The position numbers were made by a program, and so were the translations under genes. This document shows positions 45,306 to 55,458 of a DNA stretch of 64,000 nt, piece after piece; position 1 is the stretch's first letter, and each line of letters begins with the position of its first letter. This DNA comes from Leucobacter musarum subsp. musarum. Lineage in GTDB: Bacteria > Actinomycetota > Actinomycetes > Actinomycetales > Microbacteriaceae. The stretch lies in contig NZ_JHBW01000087.1 in assembly GCF_001273845.1 (NCBI RefSeq), forward strand, positions 682,001 through 746,000, in the 5' to 3' direction. The notes below the pieces were generated by a model that was not told where the DNA came from, ran no database searches, and saw only the letters and a program-made list of their open reading frames with translations.

Positions 45306-46052
45306 TCAGCGGCCGGCAACGTCGAGCGCTGCGGGCAACGTGAAGGCCCCATCGTAGAGCGCCTTGCCGACAATCGCCCCCTCGAGCCCGGCGGGGACGA
45401 GCTGGCGCAGTGCGGCGAGATCATCGAGACTCGAGACGCCTCCCGAGGCGACGACCGGACGATCGGTGCGCGCGCAGACCTTTGCGAGGAGATCGACGTT
45501 CGGACCCTGCAGCGTGCCGTCCTTCGTGACATCGGTGACGACATAGCGCGCGCAATTCACGGATTCGAGGCGCTCCAGCACGTCCCAGAGGTTGCCGCCC
45601 TCCTGCGTCCATCCCCGGGCGGCGAGTGTTTCACCGCGCACATCGAGACCCACGGCGATCTGCTCCCCGAAACGCGCAATGACGGCCTGGGTCCATTCGG
45701 GGTTTTCGAGCGCGGCGGTACCGAGATTGACGCGCGTCGCCCCCATATCGAGAGCTGCCTCGAGAGAGGCGTCGTCGCGAATGCCCCCGGAGAACTCGAT
45801 CTTCACGGACCCGGCGCGCTTGATGATCTTGCGCGCGACCGCGACGTTGCTGCCCCGACCGAATGCCGCGTCGAGATCGACGAGATGGATCCACTCAGCG
45901 CCCTGATCGATCCAGTCGAGCGCCGCGTCGACCGGGCTGCCGTAATTGGTCTCGGTGCCGGCCTCGCCCTGCGTGAGACGCACGGCTTTGCCGTCGACCA
46001 TGTCGATGGCGGGCAGCAGTTGGAGCTTCGGGCCCTCGGCCAGTTCGGTCAT
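45306..46052 (-). CDS. hisA: Phosphoribosyl isomerase HisA/PriA
   Basis: 248 aa (beta/alpha)8 barrel. The catalytic Asp pair is visible in [15 protein letters not shown] and [15 protein letters not shown], with phosphate sites FSGGIRDD and [10 protein letters not shown]. It isomerises ProFAR in histidine synthesis; actinobacterial PriA enzymes often also replace TrpF, which the sequence here does not exclude. ATG 46052 with GAGGAG upstream is chosen over the longer frame. Confidence 0.93.
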   Translation of the reverse strand: MTELAEGPKLQLLPAIDMVDGKAVRLTQGEAGTETNYGSPVDAALDWIDQGAEWIHLVDLDAAFGRGSNVAVARKIIKRAGSVKIEFSGGIRDDASLEAALDMGATRVNLGTAALENPEWTQAVIARFGEQIAVGLDVRGETLAARGWTQEGGNLWDVLERLESVNCARYVVTDVTKDGTLQGPNVDLLAKVCARTDRPVVASGGVSSLDDLAALRQLVPAGLEGAIVGKALYDGAFTLPAALDVAGR

Positions 46053-46123
46053 GATGTGGAATTCTCCTCGAGTCGATTCCGCGCGCAACGCGCCGGTTCC
46101 GCGCACAGACGCGCGGGTGCAGA

Positions 46124-46771
46124 TTACAACGTGTTGATCCAGTTGCGGAGCAGACGGATGCCCGCTTCGCCAGACTTCTCAGGGTGGAACTGTGTCGCAG
46201 CAAGCGGACCGTTCTCTACCGCGGCGACGAAGCGCTCCCCGTGCTCGGCCCAGGTCACCAGCGGCCGGGTCGCCTCCGTGCGCCCCTCCAGCGTCCATTC
46301 CGTCGCCGCGTTGCTGTGCACGAAATAGAAGCGCTCCTGCTCGATTCCGGCGAAGAGCCGCGACCCCTCGGGCACTACCACCGTGTTCCAGCCCATGTGC
46401 GGCAGCACCTCTGCGTCAAGTTCACGGACGGTGCCCGGCCACTGGCCGAGGCCTTCGGTCTCGACACCGCGCTCGATGCCACGCTCGAACATCACCTGTT
46501 CGCCCACGCAGATGCCGAGCACCGGCCGCCCACCAGCCAGACGACGGTCGATCAACTCGTCGCCGCGAACGGCGCTGAGCTGTTGCATCACCGCGTCGAA
46601 CGCACCGACTCCGGGAACCAGCAGGCCGTCGGCTTCCATCACCACTGCGGGGTCACGCGTGAGTTCGACTGAAGCACCAGCGCGCACGAGTGCTTTCACC
46701 GCAGAGTGCACGTTGCCCGAACCGTAGTCGAGTACGACGACCGTCTTGCCGGCTCCAGCACCTGCGCTCAC
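46124..46771 (-). CDS. hisH: Imidazole glycerol phosphate synthase, glutaminase subunit HisH
   Basis: 215 aa class-I glutamine amidotransferase. Catalytic Cys in [10 protein letters not shown] and His/Glu in TQFHPEKSG; the oxyanion strand is VPGVGAFD. It supplies ammonia to HisF, whose gene is not in this window. The GTG start overlaps the hisB stop (GTGA). Confidence 0.94.
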   Translation of the reverse strand: MSAGAGAGKTVVVLDYGSGNVHSAVKALVRAGASVELTRDPAVVMEADGLLVPGVGAFDAVMQQLSAVRGDELIDRRLAGGRPVLGICVGEQVMFERGIERGVETEGLGQWPGTVRELDAEVLPHMGWNTVVVPEGSRLFAGIEQERFYFVHSNAATEWTLEGRTEATRPLVTWAEHGERFVAAVENGPLAATQFHPEKSGEAGIRLLRNWINTL

Positions 46772-47376
46772 AGAGCACCCTTGGTCGAGGGAACTCCGCT
46801 GACCAAGGGGTCGAGCGCCTTGGCGACGCGGAATGCGCGCGCCAGAGCCTTGAACTCCGCTTCGGCGATGTGGTGCGGGTCGCGCCCCTCGATCACACGG
46901 AGGTGGACCGTGAGACGTGCGTTGAGGGTGAGCGCCTCGAAGAAGTGCCTCACCATGGACCCGGTGAAGTGCCCACCGATCAGGTGGAACTCGAACCCTG
47001 CGGGCTCGCCCGAGTGCACGAGGTACGGTCGGCCCGAGATATCGACAACCGCCTGGGCGAGCGCCTCATCAAGCGGCACGAGCGCATCGCCGTATCGTGA
47101 AATGCCCGACTTGTCGCCGAGCGCGGCGAGGATCGCCTGCCCGAGCAGAATGCCTGTGTCTTCGACCGTGTGGTGTACGTCGATGTGCACATCGCCCGTC
47201 GCACGAATCGTGAGATCGGTGAGCGAGTGGCGCGCGAACGCCGTCAGCATGTGATCGAAGAACGGAACCCCCGTGTCGATGTCGGAGTTGCCCGACCCAT
47301 CGAGGTTGAGGCTCAGGCTGATCTGCGACTCGCTCGTGGAACGCTCGAGAGAGGCGGTGCGCGGTGCTGCGGTCAT
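46768..47376 (-). CDS. hisB: Imidazoleglycerol-phosphate dehydratase HisB
   Basis: 202 aa, single-function HisB. Mn-binding motifs [24 protein letters not shown] and the second repeat's [10 protein letters not shown] and [12 protein letters not shown] are intact. ATG 47376 lies seven bases after TAGACT, so this gene seems to have its own promoter despite being 32 bases after hisC. Confidence 0.95.
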   Translation of the reverse strand: MTAAPRTASLERSTSESQISLSLNLDGSGNSDIDTGVPFFDHMLTAFARHSLTDLTIRATGDVHIDVHHTVEDTGILLGQAILAALGDKSGISRYGDALVPLDEALAQAVVDISGRPYLVHSGEPAGFEFHLIGGHFTGSMVRHFFEALTLNARLTVHLRVIEGRDPHHIAEAEFKALARAFRVAKALDPLVSGVPSTKGAL

Positions 47377-47383
47377 GGTGTTC

Positions 47384-47389
47384 AGTCTA
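47384..47389 (-). promoter_or_regulatory. -10 element of hisB (leaderless type)
   Basis: TAGACT on the minus strand, seven bases before ATG 47376, inside the hisC-hisB gap. Confidence 0.5.
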
Positions 47390-47408
47390 TCCGGCTGCGG
47401 GAGCTCGC

Positions 47409-48497
47409 TCAGGAGCGGGCTCCGCCGACGCCGAGCGCGGCGATCGCGGCGATCACCGTGCTCGTCTCGGCCTCGGTACCGGCCGTGATGCGGAGGTGCC
47501 CTGGAATACTCAGGTTGCGAATCAGGATGCCCTGCTCACGCAGCGCGGCAAAGGTCGCTTCGGGGTCGGCGAACCCACCAACCAAGAGGAAATTGGCACC
47601 CGAATCGTGCACGCGGTAGCCGAGCTGCACCAGCGCCTCGGCCAGCCGATCGCGTTGCGACCGGATGTCGGCGACAGTGGCAAGCATAGCATCGGCGTGA
47701 CGAATCGCTGCCGTGGCTGCCGCCTGCGTCAGCGCGGAAAGGTGATATGGCAAACGCACGAGCCGCAGCGCGTCGACAACCGCGGGATCGGCCGCGAGAT
47801 AGCCAAGGCGCACTCCGGCAAAGGCGAACGCCTTACTCATCGTGCGAGACACCATCAGCCGGTGACGCCCGGGGAGCAGCGTGACCGCACTCTCGTGCTG
47901 CGCATCGAACTCGTGGTAGGCCTCATCAACAATGAGCATGCCGTCGAAGGCGTCGTAAGCCGCTTCGATGACGGCGCGATCGAGCGGAGTGCCGGTGGGG
48001 TTGTTCGGGCCGCAGAGAATCGCGATGTCGGGCTGGTGCTCGCGCAGCGCAGCGACCACCAGCTCGGGCGTCAGCGCGTAGTCGGCGGGGCGTTCGACCG
48101 GAATCCACGCGGTGTCGGTGGCCGAGGCGAGCAACGGGTACATGGAGTAGGTCGGCGTAAAGCTGAGGAGACTGCGACCAGGCCCCCCGAAGGCCTGCAG
48201 TATCTGCTGCAACACCTCGTTCGACCCGTTCGCCGCCCAGAGCTGCTCCGGAATGAGACCGTGCCCGAGATACCCGGCCAACGCCTCACGCAATTCGGTG
48301 AATTCACGATCGGGGTATCGGTTCACGTCAGTCACCGCGTGTGCAAGCGACTGCACGATGTCAATGGCGACGTGCTCCGGAATCGGATGCGTGTTCTCGT
48401 TCACGTTCAGGCTGACGGGAACCGCATCTTGCGGAGCCCCGTATGGCTCTTTGCCGACGAGGTTGTCACGGAGAGGAAGGTCGCTCAGACTGGTCAC
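47409..48497 (-). CDS. hisC: Histidinol-phosphate aminotransferase HisC
   Basis: 362 aa PLP enzyme, fold type I. PLP Lys in [25 protein letters not shown] and VDEAYHEF complete the site. It converts imidazole acetol phosphate to histidinol phosphate. The GTG at 48497 lies six bases after TAGACT. hisD, often upstream in actinobacteria, is absent; a LysM gene is there instead. Confidence 0.93.
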   Translation of the reverse strand: MTSLSDLPLRDNLVGKEPYGAPQDAVPVSLNVNENTHPIPEHVAIDIVQSLAHAVTDVNRYPDREFTELREALAGYLGHGLIPEQLWAANGSNEVLQQILQAFGGPGRSLLSFTPTYSMYPLLASATDTAWIPVERPADYALTPELVVAALREHQPDIAILCGPNNPTGTPLDRAVIEAAYDAFDGMLIVDEAYHEFDAQHESAVTLLPGRHRLMVSRTMSKAFAFAGVRLGYLAADPAVVDALRLVRLPYHLSALTQAAATAAIRHADAMLATVADIRSQRDRLAEALVQLGYRVHDSGANFLLVGGFADPEATFAALREQGILIRNLSIPGHLRITAGTEAETSTVIAAIAALGVGGARS

Positions 48498-48503
48498 CGA
48501 ACC

Positions 48504-48509
48504 AGTCTA
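48504..48509 (-). promoter_or_regulatory. -10 element of hisC (leaderless type)
   Basis: TAGACT on the minus strand, six bases before GTG 48497; the hexamer is the same as that of hisB. Confidence 0.5.
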
Positions 48510-48523
48510 GAGGCGTGAGAACC

Positions 48524-48931
48524 TCAGGCTCCGAGTTCGTCGCCCGACACGACCAACGGGTTCTCTGAGTATCGCAGCGGCACAGCGATCGCCTCGCCAG
48601 CCTGCACCGACGACCCGTCGAGCTGGTTGAGCTGCACGATCTCCGAGACCAGGTCTCGGGGGTCGGCGGAGGGGTCGAGCTCTGTCGCCAACGACCAGAG
48701 CGAGCTCCCCGGCTGCACCACCACATATTCAAACTGCTGACCATCGGAGCCCTGCGCCGTTGCCATCGCTTCCGGTGCCGCGAAGGCTGCCAACAGGGCG
48801 AGCACTCCGGCAACCAGCACCGTCGCGAGCGCGCCGAACACCATACGGCCACGACGTGTCAGTCGAAACGCCGCCGTTGCCGCGCGCGGCGCCGGCATTG
48901 CCTCGTGAGTCAGGGTCGCGATTGCGCTCAT
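48524..48931 (-). CDS. LysM-domain membrane protein, probable SOS division inhibitor (YneA-like)
   Basis: 135 aa. One membrane helix (about 29-52) then a short linker and a single LysM domain (about 66-118, YVVVQPGSSLWSLATEL...IVQLNQLDGSSVQAGEAI), which binds peptidoglycan outside the cell. Size, topology and divergence from lexA match YneA/DivS/ChiZ-type proteins that halt division after DNA damage. Several LexA-type palindromes lie in the shared upstream region, one overlapping a TATATT -10-like hexamer. Function inferred from context. Confidence 0.8.
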   Translation of the reverse strand: MSAIATLTHEAMPAPRAATAAFRLTRRGRMVFGALATVLVAGVLALLAAFAAPEAMATAQGSDGQQFEYVVVQPGSSLWSLATELDPSADPRDLVSEIVQLNQLDGSSVQAGEAIAVPLRYSENPLVVSGDELGA

Positions 48932-48975
48932 AATGGTGTCCCTTCGGTTGTGATCGCCACGAACGTGCATCCGTG

Positions 48976-49003
48976 CGAACATCTGTTTCGAATATATATT
49001 CGA
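48976..49003. promoter_or_regulatory. Two overlapping LexA-type boxes upstream of the LysM gene
   Basis: CGAACATCTGTTTCG (48976-48990), close to the actinobacterial SOS consensus CGAAC-N-GTTCG, overlaps a perfect 16-base palindrome TCGAATATATATTCGA (48988-49003). Confidence 0.65.
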
Positions 49004-49027
49004 TGAATCGAAACTTCAAGCCCGAGT

Positions 49028-49044
49028 TCGAAGATATGTTTCGA
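49028..49044. promoter_or_regulatory. LexA-type box, middle of the divergent region
   Basis: TCGAAGATATGTTTCGA, five-base perfect arms around a seven-base centre, weaker than the flanking boxes. Confidence 0.45.
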
Positions 49045-49060
49045 TCTTTTTCTCCGACAC

Positions 49061-49076
49061 TCGAACACGTGTTTGC
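49061..49076. promoter_or_regulatory. LexA-type box at the lexA promoter
   Basis: TCGAACACGTGTTTGC, strong left half and core; it lies just upstream of a TATGGT hexamer (49097-49102) that may be the lexA -10, a normal position for autorepression. Confidence 0.65.
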
Positions 49077-49190
49077 CCGTGTTCGAATGTCGCGGCTATG
49101 GTTTCGTCAACGGGATCACTGAATCAGGCACCACCGACATTCATGGATCGCCGCCGCCAGATAGCCCCCTGGGCTCGAGAAAGGACCGCA

Positions 49191-49856
49191 ATGAGCGACA
49201 CCGCCGTGCCCCGTTCCACGAAGCCCCTGAGCGAAAAGCAGCAGGCGATTCTCGAGTGCATCGCGCGCTCCGTCGAGAGCCGCGGCTACCCGCCGAGCAT
49301 GCGCGAGATCGGGGATGCGGTCGGCCTCTCCTCACTCTCCAGCGTGACCCATCAGCTCAGCCGCCTCGAGCTGGGCGGCTATATCAGGCGAGACCCGAAT
49401 CGCCCTCGGGCCCTTGAGATCCTCGTCGAACTCGCTTCGACGTCGAACGCAGTCGCAGACGCCCCGACCCAGCAGGTCGAGGAAGCCGCATACGTGCCGC
49501 TCGTCGGCCAGATTGCAGCAGGCGTGCCCATCACCGCCGACCAGCAAGTCGAAGAGATCGTTCCGCTCCCCCGGCAACTCGTCGGAGACGGCCAGCTCTT
49601 CATGCTCCGCGTCGTCGGCGATTCGATGATCGATGCTGCGATCTGCGATGGTGACTTCGTCGTCATTCGCCAGCAGCGCGAAGCGGAGAATGGCGACATT
49701 GTCGCCGCGATGCTCGACGGCGAGGCCACGGTCAAGGTATTCCGTCGCCGCGACGGTCACACGTGGCTCCTCCCGCGCAATAGCGCGTTCGAGCCGATTC
49801 TCGGCGACCACGCCGAAGTACTCGGTCGCGTAGTAGCGGTCTTCCGCTCGGTATAG
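49191..49856 (+). CDS. lexA: LexA repressor
   Basis: 221 aa. Winged-helix DNA-binding domain (about 8-70, [20 protein letters not shown]) and S24 self-cleavage domain. The scissile bond is A110-G111 (QIAAGVPI), with catalytic S145 (VVGDSMID) and K182 (ATVKVF). It represses SOS genes until RecA filaments trigger cleavage. ATG 49191 with AAAGGA upstream matches the family start; an ATG 16 codons earlier is less likely. Confidence 0.96.
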   Translation: MSDTAVPRSTKPLSEKQQAILECIARSVESRGYPPSMREIGDAVGLSSLSSVTHQLSRLELGGYIRRDPNRPRALEILVELASTSNAVADAPTQQVEEAAYVPLVGQIAAGVPITADQQVEEIVPLPRQLVGDGQLFMLRVVGDSMIDAAICDGDFVVIRQQREAENGDIVAAMLDGEATVKVFRRRDGHTWLLPRNSAFEPILGDHAEVLGRVVAVFRSV

Positions 49857-49958
49857 CAACGCAACCAATCCCTGCACCCCACGACCCGAGGCGCGCACGT
49901 CACTTCATCGATGTGCGCGCCTTTTTCACGCGATTTGATTTGTTGTACCGAGTGTATC

Positions 49959-49964
49959 TAATCT
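49959..49964 (+). promoter_or_regulatory. -10 element of lipB (leaderless type)
   Basis: TAATCT, six bases before ATG 49971, with TTGATT (49935-49940) 18 bases upstream as a plausible -35. Confidence 0.6.
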
Positions 49965-49970
49965 GTTCGC

Positions 49971-50687
49971 ATGTCCAGCATCGCTGCAGCACCTGCGACC
50001 TCCTCCGCATCGCCGCACGCCGTCGCCCGATTCGGAACACCACCCCGCGTGGACGTCATTGGCCTCGCGCCAGACTTCGTGGAGTACGCCGACGGACTCC
50101 GCCTGCAGGCCGCAGCGGCGGAACGGGTGACCCGCGGCGCCGACTCCGGCACGCTCCTGCTGCTCGAGCATTCCGCGGTCTACACGGCTGGCAGACGCGC
50201 TGACCGCGACGAGTACCCCCCCGACGGTACGCCTGTCGTCCCAGTCGACCGCGGCGGCCGGGTCACCTGGCACGGACCGGGGCAGCTCGTTGCCTACCCG
50301 ATCGTACGGCTGCGGCCGGGAGCCGGCGTGGTCGATCTCGTCCGCTCGCTCGAGACCGCCATTATCGCCACACTCGACGCGCTCGGCGTTGACGGGTACC
50401 GCGTGGAGGGGCGTTCCGGTGTGTGGTGCGACGCGACGGCACCGGCCGATCCCCCGGCGAAGGTTGCCCAAATCGGCCTGCATGCGCGGGCCGGAGTCAT
50501 CACGCACGGCCTCGCCATCAACTGCAGTAACGATCTTGCCCCGTTCACGCAGTTCGTACCGTGCGGCATTCGCGATGCCGGAGTGACCACCATCAGCGCG
50601 CTCGCCGGGCGCACGGTGCGGCCGGCCGAAGTCGCCCCGATCCTGTACCCACTCGTGATCGAGGCAATCGCGGAGCTCATCGCATGA
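49971..50687 (+). CDS. lipB: Octanoyl-[acyl-carrier] protein octanoyltransferase LipB
   Basis: 238 aa. It moves octanoyl from ACP to lipoyl domains. Catalytic Lys in [13 protein letters not shown] and Cys in [20 protein letters not shown] and [16 protein letters not shown] are family motifs. The stop overlaps the lipA ATG (ATGA), so both enzymes of lipoate synthesis are made together. Confidence 0.95.
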   Translation: MSSIAAAPATSSASPHAVARFGTPPRVDVIGLAPDFVEYADGLRLQAAAAERVTRGADSGTLLLLEHSAVYTAGRRADRDEYPPDGTPVVPVDRGGRVTWHGPGQLVAYPIVRLRPGAGVVDLVRSLETAIIATLDALGVDGYRVEGRSGVWCDATAPADPPAKVAQIGLHARAGVITHGLAINCSNDLAPFTQFVPCGIRDAGVTTISALAGRTVRPAEVAPILYPLVIEAIAELIA

Positions 50688-51727
50688 GCGTGCGGCGCCT
50701 CCCCTCGACCGGCGTGCGCCCGGAGCCCGAGGGTCGCAAGCTGTTGCGCATCGAGGCACGCAATGCCGAGACGCCCATCGAGAAGAAGCCCGAGTGGATC
50801 AAGACCCGCGCACGACTGGGCCCCGAGTATCAAGAGGTGCGCAACCTCGTCGCCAGCGAGAAGCTCCACACCGTCTGCCAAGAGGCGGGGTGCCCGAACG
50901 TGTTCGAGTGCTGGGAAGATCGCGAGGCGACCTTCCTCATCGGCGGGTCAATCTGCACGCGTCGGTGCGACTTCTGCATGATCACGAGCGGCAAACCGCT
51001 GCCGCTCGACCGCGACGAGCCGCGCCGCGTCGCCGAGTCGGTGCGCACCATGGGATTGAAGTACGCGACGATCACGGGCGTGACGCGCGATGACCTGCCC
51101 GATACCGGAGCGTGGCTGTACGCCGAGACGATCCGGCAGATTCACGAACTCAATCCGGGCTCCGGCGTCGAGGTGCTCGCCGACGACCTGGGCGGGCGAC
51201 CCGAAGATCTGGCGCAGGTCTTCGAGGCCGCTCCACAGGTGTTCGCGCACAACCTCGAAACCGTTCCGCGTATCTTCCGCAGCATCCGACCGGGGTTCCG
51301 CTACGAGCGCTCACTCGGCGTCATCACGCTCGCCCGCGATGCCGGCATGGTGACGAAATCCAACCTCATTCTCGGCATGGGCGAGACCCGCGCCGAGATC
51401 ACCGACACCATGGTCGAGTTGCGCGACGCCGGGTGCGACATCATCACGCTGACGCAGTACCTGCGCCCATCGTCGCTGCACCACCCGATCGACCGATGGG
51501 TGCGGCCAGAAGAATTCGTCGAGCTGCAGCAAGAGGCGGAGTCGCTCGGATTCGACGGGGTACTCGCCGGCCCGCTCGTGCGTTCGTCGTACCGCGCCGG
51601 TCGGCTCTGGGCGCAGACGATGCAGGCCCAGGGTCGGCCGGTGCCCGAGGCACTGCGACACCTGACCGAGCGTGCCCCCGCCTCCTACCCGCAGGCGATC
51701 GGCGCTTCGGCCGTCGGCTCGGTGTAA
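50684..51727 (+). CDS. lipA: Lipoyl synthase LipA
   Basis: 347 aa radical-SAM enzyme that inserts two sulfurs into octanoyl groups. Auxiliary-cluster Cys in [12 protein letters not shown] and radical-SAM Cys in CTRRCDFC; the C-terminal RSSYRAG motif carries the Ser ligand. The start overlaps lipB. It ends before a strong bidirectional terminator. Confidence 0.96.
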   Translation: MSVRRLPSTGVRPEPEGRKLLRIEARNAETPIEKKPEWIKTRARLGPEYQEVRNLVASEKLHTVCQEAGCPNVFECWEDREATFLIGGSICTRRCDFCMITSGKPLPLDRDEPRRVAESVRTMGLKYATITGVTRDDLPDTGAWLYAETIRQIHELNPGSGVEVLADDLGGRPEDLAQVFEAAPQVFAHNLETVPRIFRSIRPGFRYERSLGVITLARDAGMVTKSNLILGMGETRAEITDTMVELRDAGCDIITLTQYLRPSSLHHPIDRWVRPEEFVELQQEAESLGFDGVLAGPLVRSSYRAGRLWAQTMQAQGRPVPEALRHLTERAPASYPQAIGASAVGSV

Positions 51728-51764
51728 CGCTGCCACACGGGAACGCGTCGAGACAACGGCGAAA

Positions 51765-51809
51765 CGTGTGTTCGGGGCGCCGCGCTGCAGTCGGCGCCCG
51801 GAACACACG
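51765..51809. terminator. Bidirectional terminator between lipA and hflX
   Basis: Long hairpin: 9-bp outer stem (51765-51773 with 51801-51809) and 8-bp inner stem (51775-51782 with 51792-51799) separated by one G/G mismatch, between two convergent stops. Confidence 0.88.
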
Positions 51810-51812
51810 CTC

Positions 51813-53390
51813 CTAGATCAGATACGGTTCGATCTTCGACGCCATCTCGGCGGTGATGTAGGCGCGCACCCGGGTGCCCGCCTCCACGTACTCCGTCTCG
51901 AGCACGCGGTTGCGCTCGTGCAGTTCGGCGACGAGATCTCCGCGGTTGTAGGGCACGATGACCGTGACCTCGCGATCCGGAACCGGCAGAGCCGCATCGA
52001 TGCGCCGCTGCAGCTCCTCGATTCCCTCACCCGTGCGCGCCGACACGAACACCGCATCGGGCACGAGGCCGTGCAGCACCAACCGCTGCGAATCATCGAG
52101 CAGATCGGCTTTGTTGAAGGCGACGAGCTCGGGAATGTCTTGCGCGTCGACCTCGGAGATGACGTCGCGCACGGTGCGCAGCTGCGCTTCGGGGTCGGGG
52201 TGCGATCCGTCGACGATGTGCAAGATCACCGAGGCGTCGCCCACCTCTTCGAACGTCGATCGGAATGCCTCGACGAGCTGATGCGGCAGGTTGCGCACGA
52301 ACCCGACCGTGTCGGCGTAGGTGAACGTGCGGCCATCCGCGGTCTCGGCGTGGCGGATCGCCGTATCGAGCGTCGCGAACAGCTGATTCTGTACCAGCTC
52401 CTGGGTGCCGGTCAATCGGTTCAACAGGCTCGACTTGCCCGCGTTCGTGTACCCGGCGATGGCAACCGACGGCACTTCGCCGCGCTTGCGGTTCGCGCGC
52501 TTCGCCTCGCGCGCGGGGGCGAAGCCGGCGATCTGCTTGCGCAGCTTCGACATGCGCGTGTGAATCTTGCGTCGGTCGAGCTCCATCTTGGTCTCACCCG
52601 GCCCGCGCGATCCCATGCCCGCGCCTGCCGATCCGACCTGGCCGCCGGCCTGGCGAGACATCGACTCGCCCCACCCGCGCAGTCGCGGCAGCAGGTACTG
52701 CAGCTGAGCGAGTTCGACCTGCGCCTTACCTTCGCGGCTCTTCGCGTGCTGGCTGAAAATGTCGAGAATCACCGCGGTGCGGTCGATCACCTTCACCTTC
52801 ACCACGTCTTCGAGCGCGCGGCGCTGGCTGGGGGCCAACTCCGTGTCGGCAATGACCGTATCGGCTCCGACGGCCGCGACGAGTTCTGCCAGCTCCTGGG
52901 CCTTGCCTTTGCCGAGATACGTCGCCGGATCGGGGTTCGCACGGCGCTGCAGCAGTCCGTCGAGCACTCGGGCGCCCGCGGTCTCGGCGAGCGCCGAGAG
53001 CTCTCGCAGCGAATTCTCTGCGTCATCGGTCGTGCGCTGGGAGTAGACGCCGATAAGCACGACGTTCTCGAGCCGCAGTTGGCGATACTCGACCTCGGTG
53101 ACATCTTCGAGCTCGGTCGAGAGCCCGACGACGCGTTTCAGGGAGGCGCGATCTTCGCGCTCCATGCGAATCGCGTCGAGGTTCGCTCCGAGCTCGTCGT
53201 GCGCGGCATCGCCGAGCGCCTGCGCGCCGCTCGTCAGATCGCGGATCACCGTGGCGGAGCCCGTCGCGCGGGCGCGCGCCAGCACTCGGTCGAGCGGATC
53301 GACCGAGTCGGCGGGGGTGGTTTCGCGCTCGCCGGTCACGGGAGCGTCCTCGACTGCGAGGCCTGCATCTTCTGCACTACGTTTCGTCAT
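51813..53390 (-). CDS. hflX: Ribosome-splitting GTPase HflX
   Basis: 525 aa. The N-terminal HflX domain (about 90-290) has a Gly-rich segment (RPAGGQVGSAGAGMGSRGPGE-like) before the GTPase domain with G1 AGYTNAGKSSL, G3 DTVGFVRNLP and G4 NKADLL. Family members split stalled 70S ribosomes under stress. The first 85 residues are an extra acidic extension common in actinobacteria. TACACT lies nine bases before the ATG. Confidence 0.93.
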   Translation of the reverse strand: MTKRSAEDAGLAVEDAPVTGERETTPADSVDPLDRVLARARATGSATVIRDLTSGAQALGDAAHDELGANLDAIRMEREDRASLKRVVGLSTELEDVTEVEYRQLRLENVVLIGVYSQRTTDDAENSLRELSALAETAGARVLDGLLQRRANPDPATYLGKGKAQELAELVAAVGADTVIADTELAPSQRRALEDVVKVKVIDRTAVILDIFSQHAKSREGKAQVELAQLQYLLPRLRGWGESMSRQAGGQVGSAGAGMGSRGPGETKMELDRRKIHTRMSKLRKQIAGFAPAREAKRANRKRGEVPSVAIAGYTNAGKSSLLNRLTGTQELVQNQLFATLDTAIRHAETADGRTFTYADTVGFVRNLPHQLVEAFRSTFEEVGDASVILHIVDGSHPDPEAQLRTVRDVISEVDAQDIPELVAFNKADLLDDSQRLVLHGLVPDAVFVSARTGEGIEELQRRIDAALPVPDREVTVIVPYNRGDLVAELHERNRVLETEYVEAGTRVRAYITAEMASKIEPYLI

Positions 53391-53464
53391 CTGACCTCAA
53401 GTGTACGCGGCGTGCGCCCGGGCGCGTCGCGCGTTCGCCGTCGGCGCATCCCACTTCGGGCTGG

Positions 53465-53470
53465 GATACT
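53465..53470 (+). promoter_or_regulatory. -10 element of the methyltransferase gene (leaderless type)
   Basis: GATACT, six bases before GTG 53477. Confidence 0.5.
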
Positions 53471-53476
53471 GGTCAC

Positions 53477-54091
53477 GTGACGCAGCACTACTTCTCCGCA
53501 GCACCCGATGGCGACTTCCGACCCCGCGAGATCGAGGTCGAACTCGCGGGCGCGACCCGCACCGTGCTCACCGCCGGCGGCGTCTTCAGCCCCGAGCAAC
53601 TCGATCGAGGCACGGCGATTCTGCTCCGCGAGCTGCCCGCGGCCGAAACCCTCGGCCGCGCGGGCGCAGCACCGGTGCTCGACGTCGGCTGCGGCTGGGG
53701 CCCGATCGCGCTCGACGCCGCACTCGAATCGCCTGAGCGCGACGTGTGGGCGATCGATGTGAACGAGCGCTCGCGCGAGCTCACTCGCCGCAACGTCACT
53801 CGTCTCGGGCTCACGAATGTGCATGTTGCCGCACCCGATGAGGTGCCGGCCGATCTGCGCTTCGGTGAGATTCGGTCGAACCCGCCCATCCGTGTGGGCA
53901 AGGAGGCCCTGCACGACATTCTGCGCACCTGGCTGCCGCGCTTAGACGAGGGCGGCTTCGCTCACCTCGTGGTTGCGAAGCATCTCGGAGCGGATTCGCT
54001 GCAGCGCTGGATCGCCGAGGAGTTCACCGGACTCGAGGTGGAGCGGGCGGCCCGCGACAAGGGCTTCCACATCATCCGTATCGAGCGCTAA
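53477..54091 (+). CDS. Class I methyltransferase, RsmC-like (MTS domain)
   Basis: 204 aa single-domain methyltransferase. SAM motif I LDVGCGWGPIALDAA and the base-methylation motif SNPPIRVG (NPPx, for N-methylation of a nucleobase) are intact. It resembles the C-terminal half of RsmC, which modifies 16S rRNA G1207; the target here is inferred. It converges on dapF seven bases downstream. Confidence 0.85.
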   Translation: MTQHYFSAAPDGDFRPREIEVELAGATRTVLTAGGVFSPEQLDRGTAILLRELPAAETLGRAGAAPVLDVGCGWGPIALDAALESPERDVWAIDVNERSRELTRRNVTRLGLTNVHVAAPDEVPADLRFGEIRSNPPIRVGKEALHDILRTWLPRLDEGGFAHLVVAKHLGADSLQRWIAEEFTGLEVERAARDKGFHIIRIER

Positions 54092-54098
54092 ACGCGCG

Positions 54099-54980
54099 TC
54101 AGGCGTCGGGCAGTTCGATCTCGCCCGAGTAGACGAGCTCTGCCGGCCCGTTGAGCGACACGTGCTCGCCCTCTTCCGTTGGAAACATCCGCACGGCCAA
54201 CCGGCCGCCCGGAACGTCGACGCGCCAGTGGTTGGGCATGCCCTCGCCACCCCAGTGGCGGAACGCGAGTGCAGCTGCCGCGGTGCCGGTGCCGCACGAC
54301 AGCGTCTCGCCGACGCCGCGCTCGTGAACACGCATGCGAATGCGCGCAACCCCGTCTTGGATCAGCGGTTCTTCGGGCACGACGAACTCGACGTTCGCAC
54401 CGTCGGCGGGCACCGGGTCGAGCGCGGGCACCCGCGCAAGGTCGAGCCCCTCGAGCTCCGCGGGATCCGCCAGCGCCGTCACGACATGCGGATTGCCGAG
54501 GTCGATACCGAGCCCCGGTCGCGCCACGTCGAGCCCCCGCGCGGCGACCAGGCGTTCACCTGCGAGCCGCCAGCGCCCCAGGTCGACCGTGTACCCCGAA
54601 ACTCCGGCCAGCACGTCTTTCACGCCCGCGCGCGTGCCGATCGGGAGGGTGTCGCGGCGCTCGGGCGCAACGAGCCCTTCCGAGATGAGGTAGTGCGCGT
54701 AGACCCGCACGCCGTTGCCGCACATCTCGGCCGGCGTACCGTCGGCGTTCCAGTAATCCATGAACCACTCGGCATCGGGCTCTTCGGCGAGGATCGCGGC
54801 ACCCTCGGGCAGTGCCCGCGAGCGCACGGCGCGAATCACGCCATCAGCACCGATACCGAACCGGCGATCACACAGAAAGCGGATCTGCTCCGGGGTCAAC
54901 GCCCGTTCGCCATCGGGGTCGGTGAAGAGCACGAAGTCGTTGCCAGTGCCGTGTCCCTTGGTGAATGCGAGCGTCGCCAT
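54099..54980 (-). CDS. dapF: Diaminopimelate epimerase DapF
   Basis: 293 aa, two pseudo-repeats each with a catalytic Cys: [18 protein letters not shown] segment ([13 protein letters not shown]) and [12 protein letters not shown]. It interconverts LL- and meso-DAP, the final shared step to lysine and cell wall. ATG 54980 lies seven bases after TAAACT, which overlaps the stop of the GNAT gene upstream; the longer frame is rejected. Confidence 0.94.
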   Translation of the reverse strand: MATLAFTKGHGTGNDFVLFTDPDGERALTPEQIRFLCDRRFGIGADGVIRAVRSRALPEGAAILAEEPDAEWFMDYWNADGTPAEMCGNGVRVYAHYLISEGLVAPERRDTLPIGTRAGVKDVLAGVSGYTVDLGRWRLAGERLVAARGLDVARPGLGIDLGNPHVVTALADPAELEGLDLARVPALDPVPADGANVEFVVPEEPLIQDGVARIRMRVHERGVGETLSCGTGTAAAALAFRHWGGEGMPNHWRVDVPGGRLAVRMFPTEEGEHVSLNGPAELVYSGEIELPDA

Positions 54981-54987
54981 ACCGCCC

Positions 54988-54993
54988 AGTTTA
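54988..54993 (-). promoter_or_regulatory. -10 element of dapF (leaderless type)
   Basis: TAAACT on the minus strand, seven bases before ATG 54980; it overlaps the TAA of the GNAT gene. Confidence 0.55.
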
Positions 54994-55455
54994 CGCGGGT
55001 GGTGCGTCCTCGATCGTGCGCTTGCCGAGCAGCAGCACTTCGCCCTCGCCGTAGCCCAGGCCCTCATAGAAACTGATCACGCCGGAGTTGTCGGGACGCA
55101 CCATGAGCTGCACTTTCGGGCATCCCATCTCGACGAGGCGACGCTCGGCCTCGCGCACGAGCGACGACCCGATCCCGGCGCCGCGACGTGCCGGATCGGT
55201 TGCGAGGTAGTACAACCACCCGCGGTGCCCGTCATAGCCGGCCATGACCGTTCCGGTGATCGTTCCGCCGTCGACCGCGACCAAAAAGAGTTCCGGCTGC
55301 ACGAGTCGTTTGCGGGCGAAATCAGCGTGCGGGTCGTTCCACGGACGGGTGAGCCCGGCTGCCTCCCACAGCCCAATCACGGCGTCGCGATCGTCGTCTG
55401 CGCAGGCGCGGATCTGCGGTGTTTCACTCACGGTCGATTGGGGAAGGTTCGTCAT
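54991..55455 (-). CDS. GNAT-family acetyltransferase
   Basis: 154 aa. Acetyl-CoA-binding loop [21 protein letters not shown] (R/Q-x-x-G-x-G/A type) and the C-terminal segment [11 protein letters not shown] resemble YpeA/RimI-like proteins. Substrate unknown. It lies three bases after miaA and just before dapF on the same strand. Confidence 0.82.
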   Translation of the reverse strand: MTNLPQSTVSETPQIRACADDDRDAVIGLWEAAGLTRPWNDPHADFARKRLVQPELFLVAVDGGTITGTVMAGYDGHRGWLYYLATDPARRGAGIGSSLVREAERRLVEMGCPKVQLMVRPDNSGVISFYEGLGYGEGEVLLLGKRTIEDAPPA

Positions 55456-55458
55456 GCG

